This document shows positions 23,637 to 46,259 of a stretch of DNA of 64,000 nucleotides, piece after piece. Source of the stretch: Phaeosaccion multiseriatum (Eukaryota; Ochrophyta, other classes); NCBI GenBank assembly GCA_965112735.1, contig OZ218963.1, forward strand, positions 2,108,001 through 2,172,000, given 5' to 3'. The position numbers were made by a program, and so were the translations under genes. The notes beneath the pieces were generated by a model. The model did no database searches. It worked only from the letters and a program-made list of their open reading frames with translations, and was not told the DNA's origin. Each line of letters opens with the position of its first letter. Within the stretch, counting starts at the first letter, position 1.

Positions 23637-26139
23637 TCAGCCTGCAAAGTCGTGCGGGGGCGGCGAGGCCAAACCCATTTGGTAGTACGGTTCGAGCTCG
23701 CTTTTCAGCGCGTGCTTGGGGCTGCAAATTCTCTGGGCAGCCGCAGCCCCCCCTGGGCTGAGGAAGCGCTGCTCAAATGACGGCAGGGGTGGTACCTCCC
23801 CTCCGGTGTACTGTCCATTTCCATCTACTGCCATCCCCGCTGGGACCATCCGGCGGTCGATTTGATGTCCTTGGTGCAGAAGCATTTCCCCCGTTGACGT
23901 GTAGTTCTCACTGCCCTGCTGCTGCTGGTGGCGGTGGTCATCCTCGTCCACAGACAAGCCTCTACGAGGCGAGCACGACTTGGATTTGACCTTCTTCTTC
24001 TTCTTCTTCAGCGTCCTCCTCTTCTTGAAGCCGCTGCTGCTGTCCTGCTGCCCATATCCCGCCGTGGGCACGTGAGAGAACTTGAGCGCATTGTATGGGG
24101 ACAGAGAACGCGCTGCTCGGTCCTGCCCTGAGGCAGAGGATGTCGTCACAATCGATAGACTCTGATGGTCTTGAACGTCTCGAGGAATTGCCCTCAGCAT
24201 CGTGGCTGTACTCTCACGACCCCTGGGGCTTTTGCTTCTGCGCCTGGCACCAGTGCCAGCGGCGGAGCTGCCTCTACGCCGCCGAGGAGGGGAGGAGCTC
24301 CTGAGCTGTCGCGGGGCCGAGCCCGCCGCCGTCGGGTGTTGTCCTTGGAGCATCCTGCCCTCGCCGTGCTCGAGCTGCCTCGCCTCTCTCCCCCTCGGGC
24401 TCTTGCTCCTTGCACCAGCAGTAGGTCTGCGCGCAGGGCTGCCCGACCGGCCGCGTGTCCTCTGCCGCTGCTCCTGCTGCTGCTGCCTCGTGGCATCATA
24501 GTACTCTAGCGACGACTCGGGTGTGGGCACCTGTTGCTCAGGCCCTCGACCCCTCCCTGGAGACCTTGAGTCTCCGCGTGGGCTCGAAACGAGCATGGCA
24601 CGCGCAGAAGACGTCCCACTGAAGCTGTTGCTGCGAATGAGCTCTGCGGTCTGGGCAAGGTCGTTTCCGGCTTTTGCGCGCATGTTGAAGCTCTTTTTCA
24701 GCATGGGGGATCCCGTCGGGCTGTGCATACCCGAGTAAGCCCCTGGCCCGAGGGAGTGGTCTCTATCTCCCTGCTTGTCGCTTCGTAAAAAGACAATACC
24801 TGGCGTTCGGGGGGGGGGGGGGAGGGAGGGATTAGAATCTTACAATGGTGCTTCTTCCTTTTCTCAAGCAACCCTCATCCCCCCCCTACTCAGCCGCTAG
24901 GAATCGCCTTCCGAGCTTCTTCTACTTTCATCTCACGTACCGTCCTTCACCACGACGTTATTAAGGTTGCAGATTCTCTTGCTACTGCTGCCCATATTGC
25001 TGGTCACCACACCGAAAGATGAGTGACTGCGGGAGCTGCTCATCAGTAGACCGCTGCTGCTGGATAAGCCTGTTATGTGACTCCTCATGCCCACGGGCAC
25101 ATCGAGGTACTCGGGCACTATCGGCCCCTCATACGCCCCGGGTCCGGGTACGGTATCCCTCGCGTTGGAGAGCGACTGAGTGAACCACACGCCGTCCCTC
25201 ACCACCCCTCCAGCATGATCGCGCTCTCTGAGGTGGTGGAGGAGGAGGAGGAGGAGGAGGAGGAGGAGGAGGAGGAGGAGGAGGAGGAGGAGGAGGAGGA
25301 GGAGGAGGAGGAGGAGGAGGAGGAGGAGGAGGAGGAGGAGGAGGAGGAGGAGGAGGAGGAGGAGGAGGAGGAGGAGGAGGAGGAGGAGGAGGAGGAGGAG
25401 GAGGAGGAGGAGGAGGAGGAGGAGGAGGAGGAGGAGGAGGAGGAGGAGGAGGAGGAGGAGGAGGAGGAGGAGGAGGAGGAGGAGGAGGAGGAGGAGGAGG
25501 AGGAGGAGGAGGAGGAGATGGAGGAGGAGGAGGAGGAGGAGGAGGAGGAGGAGGAGGAGGAGGAGGAGGAGGAGGGGGAGGAGGAGGAGGCAGTAGAAGG
25601 AGAGGAACGGAGAAGGGTGGGAGGCGGGCGGTGAGAGAAGGGCGGCCGGCCATCGAGATCCGGTGTGGTTGATTATTATCGAGGAGGAAGGTAGTGTTTA
25701 CCCGTTTACCCGCTATGAATGCTGTCTCACCTTCCCAAACTCTTAGACCTGCTGTGCCTTGGGCTGTTGGAGTGCGGATCCATGTTCGCTCGCCGCGATT
25801 GCGAAGGATCGAACACATGATTGCACTGTCCAAACGCTTTAACACGTGGGCTCCGCGGAGAGTATGTCCCCGGCCCTACTTCCGGGGAGCTACTTGGCTT
25901 GCTGTTGACGCTGATGTCGCCGCTCACCACGGTGGGACTGAATCGTGTAGCGTCCGAAAAGAGCGCCATACTCGTCCCAAACCCCTGAGCTCCTCCTTAA
26001 GGTTGCTGTTCCTTTGGGGGAGTTGATTGTCGCTGTAATGTCACATTCTTTTCTCTCCGCAAGAGAAGAACTGAACAGGCCTGTTGAGCACTTCCAAAGA
26101 TCGACGGGGAGTGTGTCCTTTATCAAAGGTGTCCCAAAG
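23637..26139 (-). CDS. SHIPPO/ODF3 (STPGR) repeat protein, 3' exons, with one-base frame break
   Basis: Exons supported by phase: 25731-26139, 24937-25227, 23637-24762 (stop at 23637). Seen: Pro-Gly-Pro modules VGPGTYSPRSPRVK, VPGPGAYEG and LGPGAYSG, alternating with FGT/FGV segments; this is the pattern of ODF3/STPG proteins that bind sperm-tail or axonemal microtubules. The last exon is a long basic Ser/Arg/Pro-rich tail with SKSPRGRE repeats, a KKKKKK stretch and poly-Gln. In exon 25731-26139 the reading frame shifts within a run of four G on the minus strand (25982-25985). Dropping one G would join the two good frames, so this is either a sequencing error or an inactivating indel. The start codon and first exon(s) were not found. 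Confidence 0.7.
25228..25580. repeat. About 340 bp (GGA/TCC)n microsatellite in SHIPPO intron
   Basis: On the minus strand this is (CCT)n that ends a few bases before the acceptor of exon 24937-25227, so it serves as a very long polypyrimidine tract. It yields spurious poly-Glu and poly-Pro ORFs on the two strands. Confidence 0.95.
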
Positions 26140-26491
26140 CTGTGTAAATTAGCTATCTCTCTGTGTGGAGGAGGGGGAGGAACGCCACGGTTTCGAGTTT
26201 TCGACAGAGAATTCTTCTATGTCAACAATTAACCCGAGTTCACCCCTTTCCTTTCCAACCATCCAAACCTCCCTCCCTCCTCGCATTCGCCTGGCTTCTT
26301 GTGCCAAACAAGGACGTAGACCTGCAGCATTGGCTCCTGGAAGAGAGAGCCACAGGGGATGAGAGAGCGGCCTACAACGAGCGTGGCTGGATCTCACGCC
26401 TCGCCTCCATCCTCGATCCACCGACTCGTCTCCATCCTCGATCCACCGACTCGTCTTCTACCGCAACCATACGCGCGGCGTCCCCCATCGC

Positions 26492-26536
<45 letters not shown>

Positions 26537-26940
26537 CCCGCTGTGTTTCTCCTTGGTCAAGGTCAACCTCCCGCTTCCCCTCAGCTCGGGGTGGGGGCGG
26601 GGGTGGCAGAGATGATGCCACTTTGAGCGGGCGGGAAGCCGCTCTGTCGGTTCACGTGGAAGGAAGAAATGAGAAATGATTCCCAAATCAACAGTACCAC
26701 AACTCTCCTCTGCAGAAAGCGAGGGGATTGACCGATGCATCTGTTTGCGGGTGTGGGGCTCCGCAGTCGCGTGGTTGGGTCTTCGTGCGATGCACATACC
26801 GGCTCTGGACCATGTGCCACCACGGCTGCTGCTGCTGCGCCTGCGGCTACTGCTGCTGCTGCAGCTGCTCCACCATACCTCGTGAAGAATGCCTTCCCCC
26901 ACAGACGGCGCTTCGGCGCGATGTCCCCCCATCCCCGCGC
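26140..26940. other. Unassigned region; may hold 5' exons of the SHIPPO gene
   Basis: Contains a (CT)n run (26499-26534), direct repeats of a Leu/Asp-rich segment near 26405-26455, and a (CTG)n-rich stretch near 26827-26870. The minus strand has open but low-complexity Ser/Arg frames. I could not define exons. It also holds the 3' flank of PPIH. Confidence 0.4.
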
Positions 26941-28158
26941 TCATAACTCGCCGCACTGGCTGATAACCACAGGTATCTTCGGCTTGTTGTTGCTCTTCTC
27001 GGTGGAGACTGACTCAATCTTCCTCACTGTCAGCATACTATCTGGGTCCAGGACCTTGCCGAAGACCACGTGTTTCCCGTCCAGCCACTCGCACTTTGCG
27101 GTGGTGATAAAGAACTGGCAACCGTTTGTGTTGGGGCCGCTGTTGGCGCTACTCAGCATTCCCTGGAGGCGGGGAGGGTGGGGAGGGGGGAGAAAGTGGG
27201 GCTCGAGAGTGCGGGGGTCGCTGTACGAAACCTCCAGACGACCAGAAGGAGGAGGAGGAGGAGGAGGAGGAGGAGGAGGAGGAGGAGGAGGAGGAGGAGG
27301 AGGAGGAGGAGGAGGAGGAGGTACGAGCGGCAAGGCTAGTAGATGTAATACAGGCATAAAAGGGGAAGGATGGAGGCCACGCATCTTGTGAACGTACTTA
27401 CCGGTGCGGTGTGCTTGAGGTCGAAGTTTTCATCCGCGAACTTCTCCCCATAGATGGACATGCTGCCTGTGCCATTCCCCTTCACGAAATCACCACCCTG
27501 CACCATGAAGTTCTTCATGACGCGGTGAAATTGGCAGTCCTTGTAACCTGCGGGGATGTCTTCCACTTTGTGCTAGAGGAGCAGGGGCCGGAGGTGAGGA
27601 GGCAAGTGAGGAGGAGGAGGATGGGGAGGGGTGGGGAGAAAGAGGAGCGATGCGGAGGGGAGGGGGCAGGGAACGAGGACGAGGACGAGGAGAGGGAGGT
27701 GGAGGGGAGGATGCAGTGAGGAGGCAGAACGAACAACGTAAGACGACATAAACGGGGAGGGACTGGATTCCCAGGTTTCTTCCAAGCAATTCCACTCAAT
27801 CGGATAGGGTCCAGCACGTGGGAAAGAGGGTGCCCGCCATGCAAACGTGCCTTACCTCGCCAGTGCACAGCTGGCGGAAGTTCTCTGTAGTCCGTGGAGT
27901 CTTGGTATTGAAGAGCTCGATCATGATGCGGCCAGCGTCCACGCCGCCGATGGTCACGTCAAAGAAGACAACAGAGTTGCCTCGAGCAACCGCCTGGAGG
28001 ACAGGGGAGGGGAGGAGAGGGAGAGAGAAGCGAAGGTAAGCCGGAGAGGGCGGGAAGGACAAGCTTTCTGGGGTCCTTCTGCTGCGGGTGCTGCTGTCTG
28101 GCCCCATACTCCACCCCTTCCTACGCACCTCCTGTACAGCTGGGATGGGGGAAGCCAT
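26941..28158 (-). CDS. PPIH: Peptidyl-prolyl isomerase H (U4/U6 snRNP cyclophilin)
   Basis: Cyclophilin-type prolyl cis-trans isomerase of the U4/U6.U5 tri-snRNP, which in other eukaryotes binds PRPF4 and PRPF18. Four phase-consistent exons: 28129-28158 (start ATG), 27856-27993, 27402-27572, 26941-27162; about 186 residues. Seen: [24 protein letters not shown] (catalytic Arg and the Phe-Met-Gln core), [28 protein letters not shown]. The C-terminus [16 protein letters not shown] matches the PPIH subfamily rather than cytosolic cyclophilin A. The gene is head-to-head with PRP8. The intron 27163-27401 carries a (CCT)n tract before its acceptor. Confidence 0.94.
27248..27321. repeat. (GGA/TCC)n microsatellite in PPIH intron
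   Basis: Reads as CCT repeat on the coding strand and lies upstream of the acceptor of the last PPIH exon. Confidence 0.92.
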
Positions 28159-28753
28159 GCTGGAGCGCCTCTCCTTAGAAGAGGGGGTGGGAGGGCAAGA
28201 TTTGGGAAGATTTCCCCCGGGGGGCCGGGCGGGAGACAGGCGAGGGAGATCCGAGGGACGGAGGGAGGAAGGCAAACGAGCCATTGGAACAAGAACTAGC
28301 AGCAGCAGCGACATCCGGACGTTGCGTCGCTTTGGTACCTTATAGACCAGGAGGTAAGGGGTCGAAAAGGGAGGAAGAGAGGAAAAGAAGTTGGGGAGAA
28401 GGAGAAAAGAGGGAACTAGGGAGAGGAAAAGGAGATTGGTCTCGTCTTGCTACTGAAGCAAGCGTCAAGCAAGCGTCAGCAGCAGCATCGGAAGGAGAAA
28501 GGGAGGGAGGAGACGATGCCATCTCTAGGCCATCTCTACCTCCTTTCACTCCCTGCTTGGATCCTGCCATCCCGCCACATTGAGACACCTCCCCCCTCCC
28601 CTCTTGCACACATCGCTCACTCAACGTCCGCCTTTCTCCTTGTCATTCTCTCCTTCTCTCTGGGCCCAAATTTCCCAACTCTCGTGCAATGTGCAGCATT
28701 TGAGCTCCCCCAGAGTCGCTGTTGTAGCGCTGCTGCGCGAGTCCGAGTCCACC
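28159..28753. promoter_or_regulatory. Shared divergent intergenic region of PPIH and PRP8
   Basis: These 595 bp separate the PPIH start codon (minus) and the PRP8 start codon (plus). Both transcripts must start here, so it is a likely bidirectional promoter. I recognise no convincing TATA box; purine-rich and pyrimidine-rich blocks dominate. Confidence 0.6.
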
Positions 28754-40654
<11,901 letters not shown>

Positions 40655-41241
40655 AGGGGGGGGGTTTGCAGACGTCAAGCTCTATATGCTAGGGGAGAAG
40701 GGGGGAGTTTATAGGTTCAGTGGGCGGCGGGAGGGGAGGATACAGCACTATTTGGCACGAGAGAGCTGCGCTGGCGTCGACTTTTTTAACACTCGGTGTG
40801 CGAAAGAATCGCCCAAATCGCCCCCGATAATTTTTTTGGACGAAGTCCGCAAAATGGCGCTGGGAGAAGCACTATAGCTCTTCGTGTAGCTCCTTGAGAT
40901 GCCTACCGACACATGGTCTCTCCTCTTTCAACACTTCCTTCCCTAGTTTTCAGCATTATACGCTGCCTGGGCGATTTGGGCGATTCTTACGCAAATCGAA
41001 TGTTCAGAAATAGAGGACTTTTGAGGAGAGGGAAAAAAAAAAAGAAACCCTACAAACTCAATGGATCTTCTTCGTCTCTCTCTCTACTTGTCCCTGCGGC
41101 GCGACGATCCACCCCGTCTTGTCTTTCGCGCGTTGGCCCCAGGCTTCCAGGACTCAGTCTAAGTTCTCGTCTTCAAATCCAATAAACCATCTGTGACCGG
41201 GCGGGTTTGCGATCTCCCCAACAACGGGCACGTCACGGATA
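40655..41241. other. Intergenic region with an inverted repeat
   Basis: Two perfect 19-base arms, AGAATCGCCCAAATCGCCC at 40805-40823 and its reverse complement at 40969-40987, enclose a 145-base spacer. This may be a small transposon remnant or a stem in the PRP8 3' region. I see no coding exon before 41242. Confidence 0.6.
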
Positions 41242-42190
41242 ATGACTCGGACAGTGGCCTTGCTGCTGCTGCTGTCCTCGAGGGCAGCGGCGGAAGGGAC
41301 GAGAGGGAGGCCAAACCTGGGGAGGCGACTACTGCAGTCGTCAAGGGAGGGCTCAGCCGCCGCATGGGCTCCACGCCTCCTCGCGCTCAGGGGAGGAACC
41401 GGAGACGAGCAAAGCAGCAGCGAACATGCCCTCCCCGCTGGTCCTATACCCTCTTCCCTCTCGGCAGACGTGGAGCTCATGCCCTCCGTCGACGTCACGA
41501 GCGATGGTGAGGACCGCTTCCACGATGCTGGCGCGGCAGGATCTGCTGCAGGGCCGGTCGGTTCCTCGGTGGCGCCTCCACTGTCCAGGGGAATGAAAGG
41601 CATTGATGCGGCAGGACGCAGGTCAGCCTTCTTGGTCTACCGCCGACTCGTATTGCTTTCAGCGGCGTCGGTGTTCATGTTGAGCGGCTTGGGCATCATG
41701 TTTCGCAAGATGGGTGATGCCTCCGTCGCCCCTGTTTTGCTGGGCTTTCTATTGGTTAGTTATGCATCTCTTCTCCTTTCAGTAACACTGCATGCCGACA
41801 ATAGAGGCGCTCTTAGGGCGCTGCAAACACTGGGCTTCAGCGCGTGTCTGGTAAGTGGCAAGAGGAAGGAATGGGGGAGGGGTGGAGAGGGAGGAGCCCC
41901 GATCAAGAGATTCCGGCAGAGCTCTGTGTTCAGGACTGACTATTGGAGGAGGAGGAGGAGGACGAGGAGGAGGTGTGGTTGGCCCGTTCCCTGCTCCCTC
42001 CCTCGCTAATCCCTCTCTCTCTCGCTCGTTGCTACTGTACCGTGCTTCTGTGACCGCCTGACAGGGGGAGGTTCTCATCATCACACACGTTCTCTTCCTT
42101 GACTGGCCCCGGTCGTGGGCAAACTGCCTTTTAATACTCGGCCTGGCTCCATTGGCGGCAGCATGTGCATATTTCCAACGCAAAGTGTAG
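41242..42190 (+). CDS. Signal-peptide multi-pass membrane protein, unknown
   Basis: Two phase-consistent exons, 41242-41850 and 42065-42190; 244 residues. The N-terminus MTRTVALLLLLSSRAAAEG looks like a cleavable signal peptide. A low-complexity acidic/Ser segment with the motif LALRGG near residue 50 follows, then about four hydrophobic helices (about residues 130-155, 160-185, 190-215, 220-240) ending in AYFQRKV. The LRGG motif after a signal peptide is common in predicted secreted or plastid-directed proteins of some algae, but that is a loose association. Family not recognised. Confidence 0.65.
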
Positions 42191-42739
42191 CAATCATGGC
42201 CCCGAAATTCAGCGCAAGGGACGTTCCTGTGATGCTGTAACCTATTTCAACTGAAGCTGAACTTCTTTGGCACAAGGAGGCTGACAACAGCGGAGGCGTA
42301 TGTTCAACTCATCGTGGCCCATGCCGCCTTTATTGAAGAAGGAGTGAACACCTCCTTTCAACACGGTGGGGGCAGGGGAAGCGATGCTCCGACGTTCGAC
42401 CCCTGACTCCCCTTCACCTTGGCACGCCCTGATCACTGATTACGCGGCTGGCGCAGCCGGCCTGATTACTGATTACAGCCGGTGACCAGCCGGCCTGTTT
42501 CCTGATTATGGTCGGCACGGCCGGTCGCACAGCCGGCTAGTCTCAAATTCTCGCCCCCTTGCGTGCCCTTACTTAGCCCGGGGGGGCTGGGACCAAGTAT
42601 GGGCGACGATCGAAGGCCGCATGAGCGAAACAGTCGGAGATGAAGAAAGGGAGAGAGAAGAGAGAGAAGAAGGGCGACGGAAAGAGAAGTCTGCGGCTGG
42701 GAGACAGGGATTAAAACTTGGTACTTTTTAATTTTTATC
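42191..42739. other. Intergenic region with GCCGGC/CTGATTAC repeats
   Basis: Between 42428 and 42540, imperfect copies of GCCGGCCTGATTACTGATTA alternate. The arm at about 42449-42475 recurs inverted at about 43498-43522, on the other side of element A. At 42396 the motif TTCGACCCCTGAC resembles the terminus of the element at 51240. Confidence 0.55.
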
Positions 42740-42741
42740 TA

Positions 42742-43475
42742 CTGTGATTTCGCGGTTGAGTGGCACTTTTGACGCCCAATTACGCCCCATACGCCAAATG
42801 ACAATTTTTTTGACGACGTTCGACGACGTTTGACGACGCTTTAGCCCCCTATTTGACGCCCTTTGACGCACTTTGACGCCCTTTTATCTTAATTCGCCTT
42901 AATTTCGTCTAAAAAAAATCACGTAAAAAAAAATCACGGAAAACGGCGTCAAATAGGGGGCTAAAGCGTCGTCAAACGTCGTCAAACGCCGTCAAAAAAA
43001 TCGTCATTTGGCGTAAAAAAAAATTAATGGGGCGTTATCCCTAACCCCAAATTTATGGTCATAGAAATGGGACATTATTTTTTCGAAGGGCCAAAATCGA
43101 GGTTTCCGACCGTCATTTTTTTGCGTCCTTGGAGTGAGCATTAGAGCTCATTCTTGACTACACCTCCACGTGCGGATGATGCAATCACTGGTCGCGTCGT
43201 CATTTGAGGGCGATGCAAAAAACAGGCTAATGTCATATTCTCGTCGGCGCCTCACGCGACGAAGGCATCAGTGGATTGCATCATCCACACGTGGAGACGT
43301 AGTTGAGAGTGAGCTCAAACTCCAATTCTAAGGACGAAAAAAAATGACCGTCGGAAACCGCGATTCCGGCCCTTCGAAAAAATAATGTCCCATTTCTATG
43401 ACCTTAACTGTATGACATTATCGGGGTTAGGGATAAATTGGGCGTCAAAAGTGCCACTCAACCGCGAAATCACAG
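42742..43475 (+). mobile_element. Element A: complete 734-bp fold-back element with TA target duplication
   Basis: Perfect 40-bp terminal inverted repeats (42742-42781 and 43436-43475) begin CTGTGATTTCGCGGTTGAG. TA flanks both ends (42740-42741, 43476-43477). Inside are two further palindromes: 42783-42860 pairs with 42945-43033, and 43061-43130 pairs with 43331-43402, the latter enclosing another pair at about 43165-43193 / 43268-43300. There is no coding capacity. The TA duplication suggests mobilisation by a Tc1/mariner-type transposase supplied in trans. Confidence 0.88.
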
Positions 43476-43477
43476 TA

Positions 43478-43995
43478 AGTCTTTTCTCAAGGGGAGAAAT
43501 CAGTAATCAGGCCGTCGGCTCCCCGCAGGGCTTCTCGGGCTCCGGGCTTCTGGGCCATAGCCCCCTCCAGGCTTCGGGCTTCTGGCCGCAGGCCAACGCG
43601 GGCTTCTGCGCCGCAGGCCAGCGGTCTGGGCTTAGGGCTCAGGCTGCTTATCGGGGGGCCAAAGCCGGTTTATGTGGCCGCACTTGGGCCCGGACCCAAG
43701 TGTAGTAACAGTAGTCCACCGGGGAGCCTCTCTTCCTTGGGGCAAGTGCACAGCAAGAAGACAAAAGGGCCATCTTTCCAGGTATTGCCGCTACTCACGA
43801 GGACAGATTGAACTCGCTACTGTAATTTACTTCATTACTTCCACCCCTTTCTTCCCCCCCCCCTCCCGTCTCCCGCTACTCTTCCACCGGCCGCTCACCA
43901 TCTCCCACTGATGTCCCACTCTTGTTGTGCGTCCGTCTCCTTCTTTCTCCCCCCCCCCCCACGCGTTTCTCTGACCAACAACAAGATCCAAAAAC
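43478..43995. other. Intergenic, GC-rich imperfect repeats
   Basis: From 43525 to 43660 a degenerate GGGCTTCTGG/CCGCAGGCC motif repeats. Pyrimidine-rich sequence with a C homopolymer precedes the start codon at 43996. No gene seen. Confidence 0.5.
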
Positions 43996-45874
43996 ATGGC
44001 CGTGGAAGCCAGCGGTGGTGTGGGGATCGCCGAGGTGTCGGACGCGGAGGTCTGGCAGTTTGCCATGAGCCGAAGTATGGAGGAATGGGAGAAGAAGAGG
44101 GTGAAGGTCCGTTTGTCTGGCGTGTCTGGCTTGCTGCTGCTGCTGCTGATGATGATGATGATGGACAGGGGGTATTCACCCCCTCCCCCCCCCCCCTCCT
44201 TTCATCAGGACAAAATAGTTGTCGAACTCGCGCGGCAACTCGAGACGGATGGGGGGGGGGTGGACGACGTGTTGGTGCAGTACATCCTCGTGATTTTGGA
44301 AAATCAACGGCCCACAAGTGAGATGGCACGCTCCTTGGTGGAGTTAATCGGAGAAGAGCAGGCGGAGACCTTCGCTAGAATTATCGGCAGGGAGGTGAGT
44401 CTCTCTCTATCTCTGTGTGTGTGTGGCCGTGCGTGCTTGCGCGTAGCCGCGCCGATATTGCCCAGGTCTTTCCACCTGCTCAAGCTTTTTCCCTTCGCCC
44501 TCCCCCCCCCCCAGCTGTACGAACTGGAGCACAGGCTTATCGTTCCTTCCTCAGAGGATCCACGACCATCCACAACAGCGACAACCACAGCCGAGACCTC
44601 TGCTGTGAATGGAGAGAAGGATGAGAAGGAGCAGCAGGGTGTCGACCATGACGGAGCGGCGACCCAAGCTGCTGCTGCTGCTGTGGACCCACCTGTTGCA
44701 ATGTCTAGCCTCCGTCGACCTTCAAAGGTCTGTTCCACCAGCCTTAGTTTGGTGCGAGTACTCATTCTATGCGACGGGAAATTCGGTGTCTGTCATTTAC
44801 TTCCCCGGCCTTCACGCTCACTCCCCAATCGGGTTACGTCTACGCCTCTGTGTGTTTGCTGCTTATTGGTACTTTCCCCGGCCGGCCGGCCGAGCACAGG
44901 TGGCGGTGGCAGGCAATGGACACCAGCAGCGTCAGCGGCAGTCTCCCCACGACTGGCCAAGAGATTCCAACGAAGGTAGTGGGAGAGGCGGAACAGGCAC
45001 AAGGCGGGACCAAGGCAGAGGAGGGGAGGGGCTTCGCTCGGAGCGAAGGAGCAGCGGCCGGAACACCCGCTCATGCAGCACTGCGGAAGGAGGAGGGGGC
45101 GGGATTAAGAGGGCAACAACGGCAGGGGAGGATCTACCCGACCTCAGAGACGCTCTCACGTCGAGGAGGACGCGGCAGAGGGTATCTGGTGGTGAGGGTG
45201 TGTCCAGACTCGCACCCGCCTCCCAGCAAGGCAGGCTCTTGTCAAGTGCTGTGCGTCAGAGCGTGAGATCCATGGAAGGCACCACCCGTGCAGCCAAGGG
45301 GGGCAAGCGACGGCGGGTGGTTCATGGAGGTGGGGGTGGCAGTGGTGGTGGTGTCCCTTCTACTCCACAGCTGTTCGACCAACACGGCCAGCCAGTCGAC
45401 CTCAGCGCGCTCCTCCTTGCCCAGCAGAGACTGCAACAGCAGCAGCAAGAACAGCAGGTGCAGCAGCATCAGAGGCAGCAACAGCAGCAGCAAGAGTTAG
45501 TTCAGGAGGAGTATCCACATACGCAGTACCAGGCACCCAAACCCAGTTTCTACAGAGGCCGGGGGGGCGGATCTTACGTGAGGGGGGGCGGGCGAGGAGC
45601 GTCGTCGTCGTCTTTGTCATCATCCAGGGGAAGAGGAGACGCCTCTGCTGGGTTCAGCGCGAGAGGTGGGAGAGGGGGGGGGGGGAGAGCAGTGGGCTAC
45701 GCTTCTTTGGGGGGCAGAGGGCGAGGAGGGAGGGGCGGAGGAGCCACGGGTCCACCACCCCCCGGGGTGCAGCTGCAGCTCAATCCGGCCACTCGGACAC
45801 TGACGCACAACAAGGTGTACGTGCGGGATGTCAAACCCGAAGATTTAGACTTCGCCCTCGGCTCGAAGCGCTGA
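43996..45874 (+). CDS. PWI-like domain, Q-rich and RGG-rich putative RNA-binding protein
   Basis: Four phase-consistent exons: 43996-44106, 44209-44394, 44515-44727, 44900-45874; 494 residues. Residues about 37-105 form a helical domain (VELARQLE, VQYILVILENQRPTSEMARS, FARIIGRELYELEHRL) that resembles the PWI-like N-terminal fold of Nab2/ZC3H14 mRNA-binding proteins. A Thr/Ala-rich linker, a basic segment (KGGKRRRVV), a poly-Gln stretch and Gly-Arg-Gly repeats follow. It ends in NPATRTLTHNKVYVRDVKPEDLDFALGSKR. No CCCH zinc fingers are present, unlike Nab2. A role in mRNA processing or export is an inference; the exact family is unknown. Confidence 0.68.
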
Positions 45875-46259
45875 GGCTCTGGAGTGTCATTACGGTACTT
45901 TGGGGGGCCCACAGGGTAGGACAGGGCGTTGGACAGAAGCATCTTCGTTTCAGTCAGAGAGAGAGAGAGAGTGTGTGTGTGTGTGTTGGCGGACGTTCTG
46001 GCCAAGAAGCAATGCAGCACTGCAGCACTCACTCATACGAATCTTTCATATAAAATTGTGTTCCTAAATGTATTTCATCAGCGGCTGCTGATACACCCAA
46101 GTGTTATGTATCAGCTGCTGATGCCTATCGGTCCGGCCAAAATATACATAAGGGGAAAGCACAGCAGCTAGGTATAGCTCTCGAGGGGATGGGTGGCAAA
46201 ACTGGGCCCGCTACAGTACAAATGTACATGGACAAAAAAAAAACTCAACCAGCCATCTT
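45875..46259. other. Convergent 3' intergenic region
   Basis: Separates two genes pointing at each other. It holds a short (GA)n/(GT)n run at 45955-45985 and inverted copies of ATCAGC-GCTGAT near 46078-46122, which may form stems near the transcript ends. Confidence 0.45.

Noticed and set aside
25077-25845. Long poly-Glu (plus) and poly-Pro (minus) ORFs
   Set aside because: Products of the (GGA/TCC)n repeat inside the SHIPPO intron; the flanking exons splice in phase around it.
26372-26956. 194-codon Ser/Arg-rich ORF on the minus strand as N-terminus of the SHIPPO protein
   Set aside because: Low complexity including a (GA)n-derived stretch, no SHIPPO module and no supported splice link; left as unassigned.
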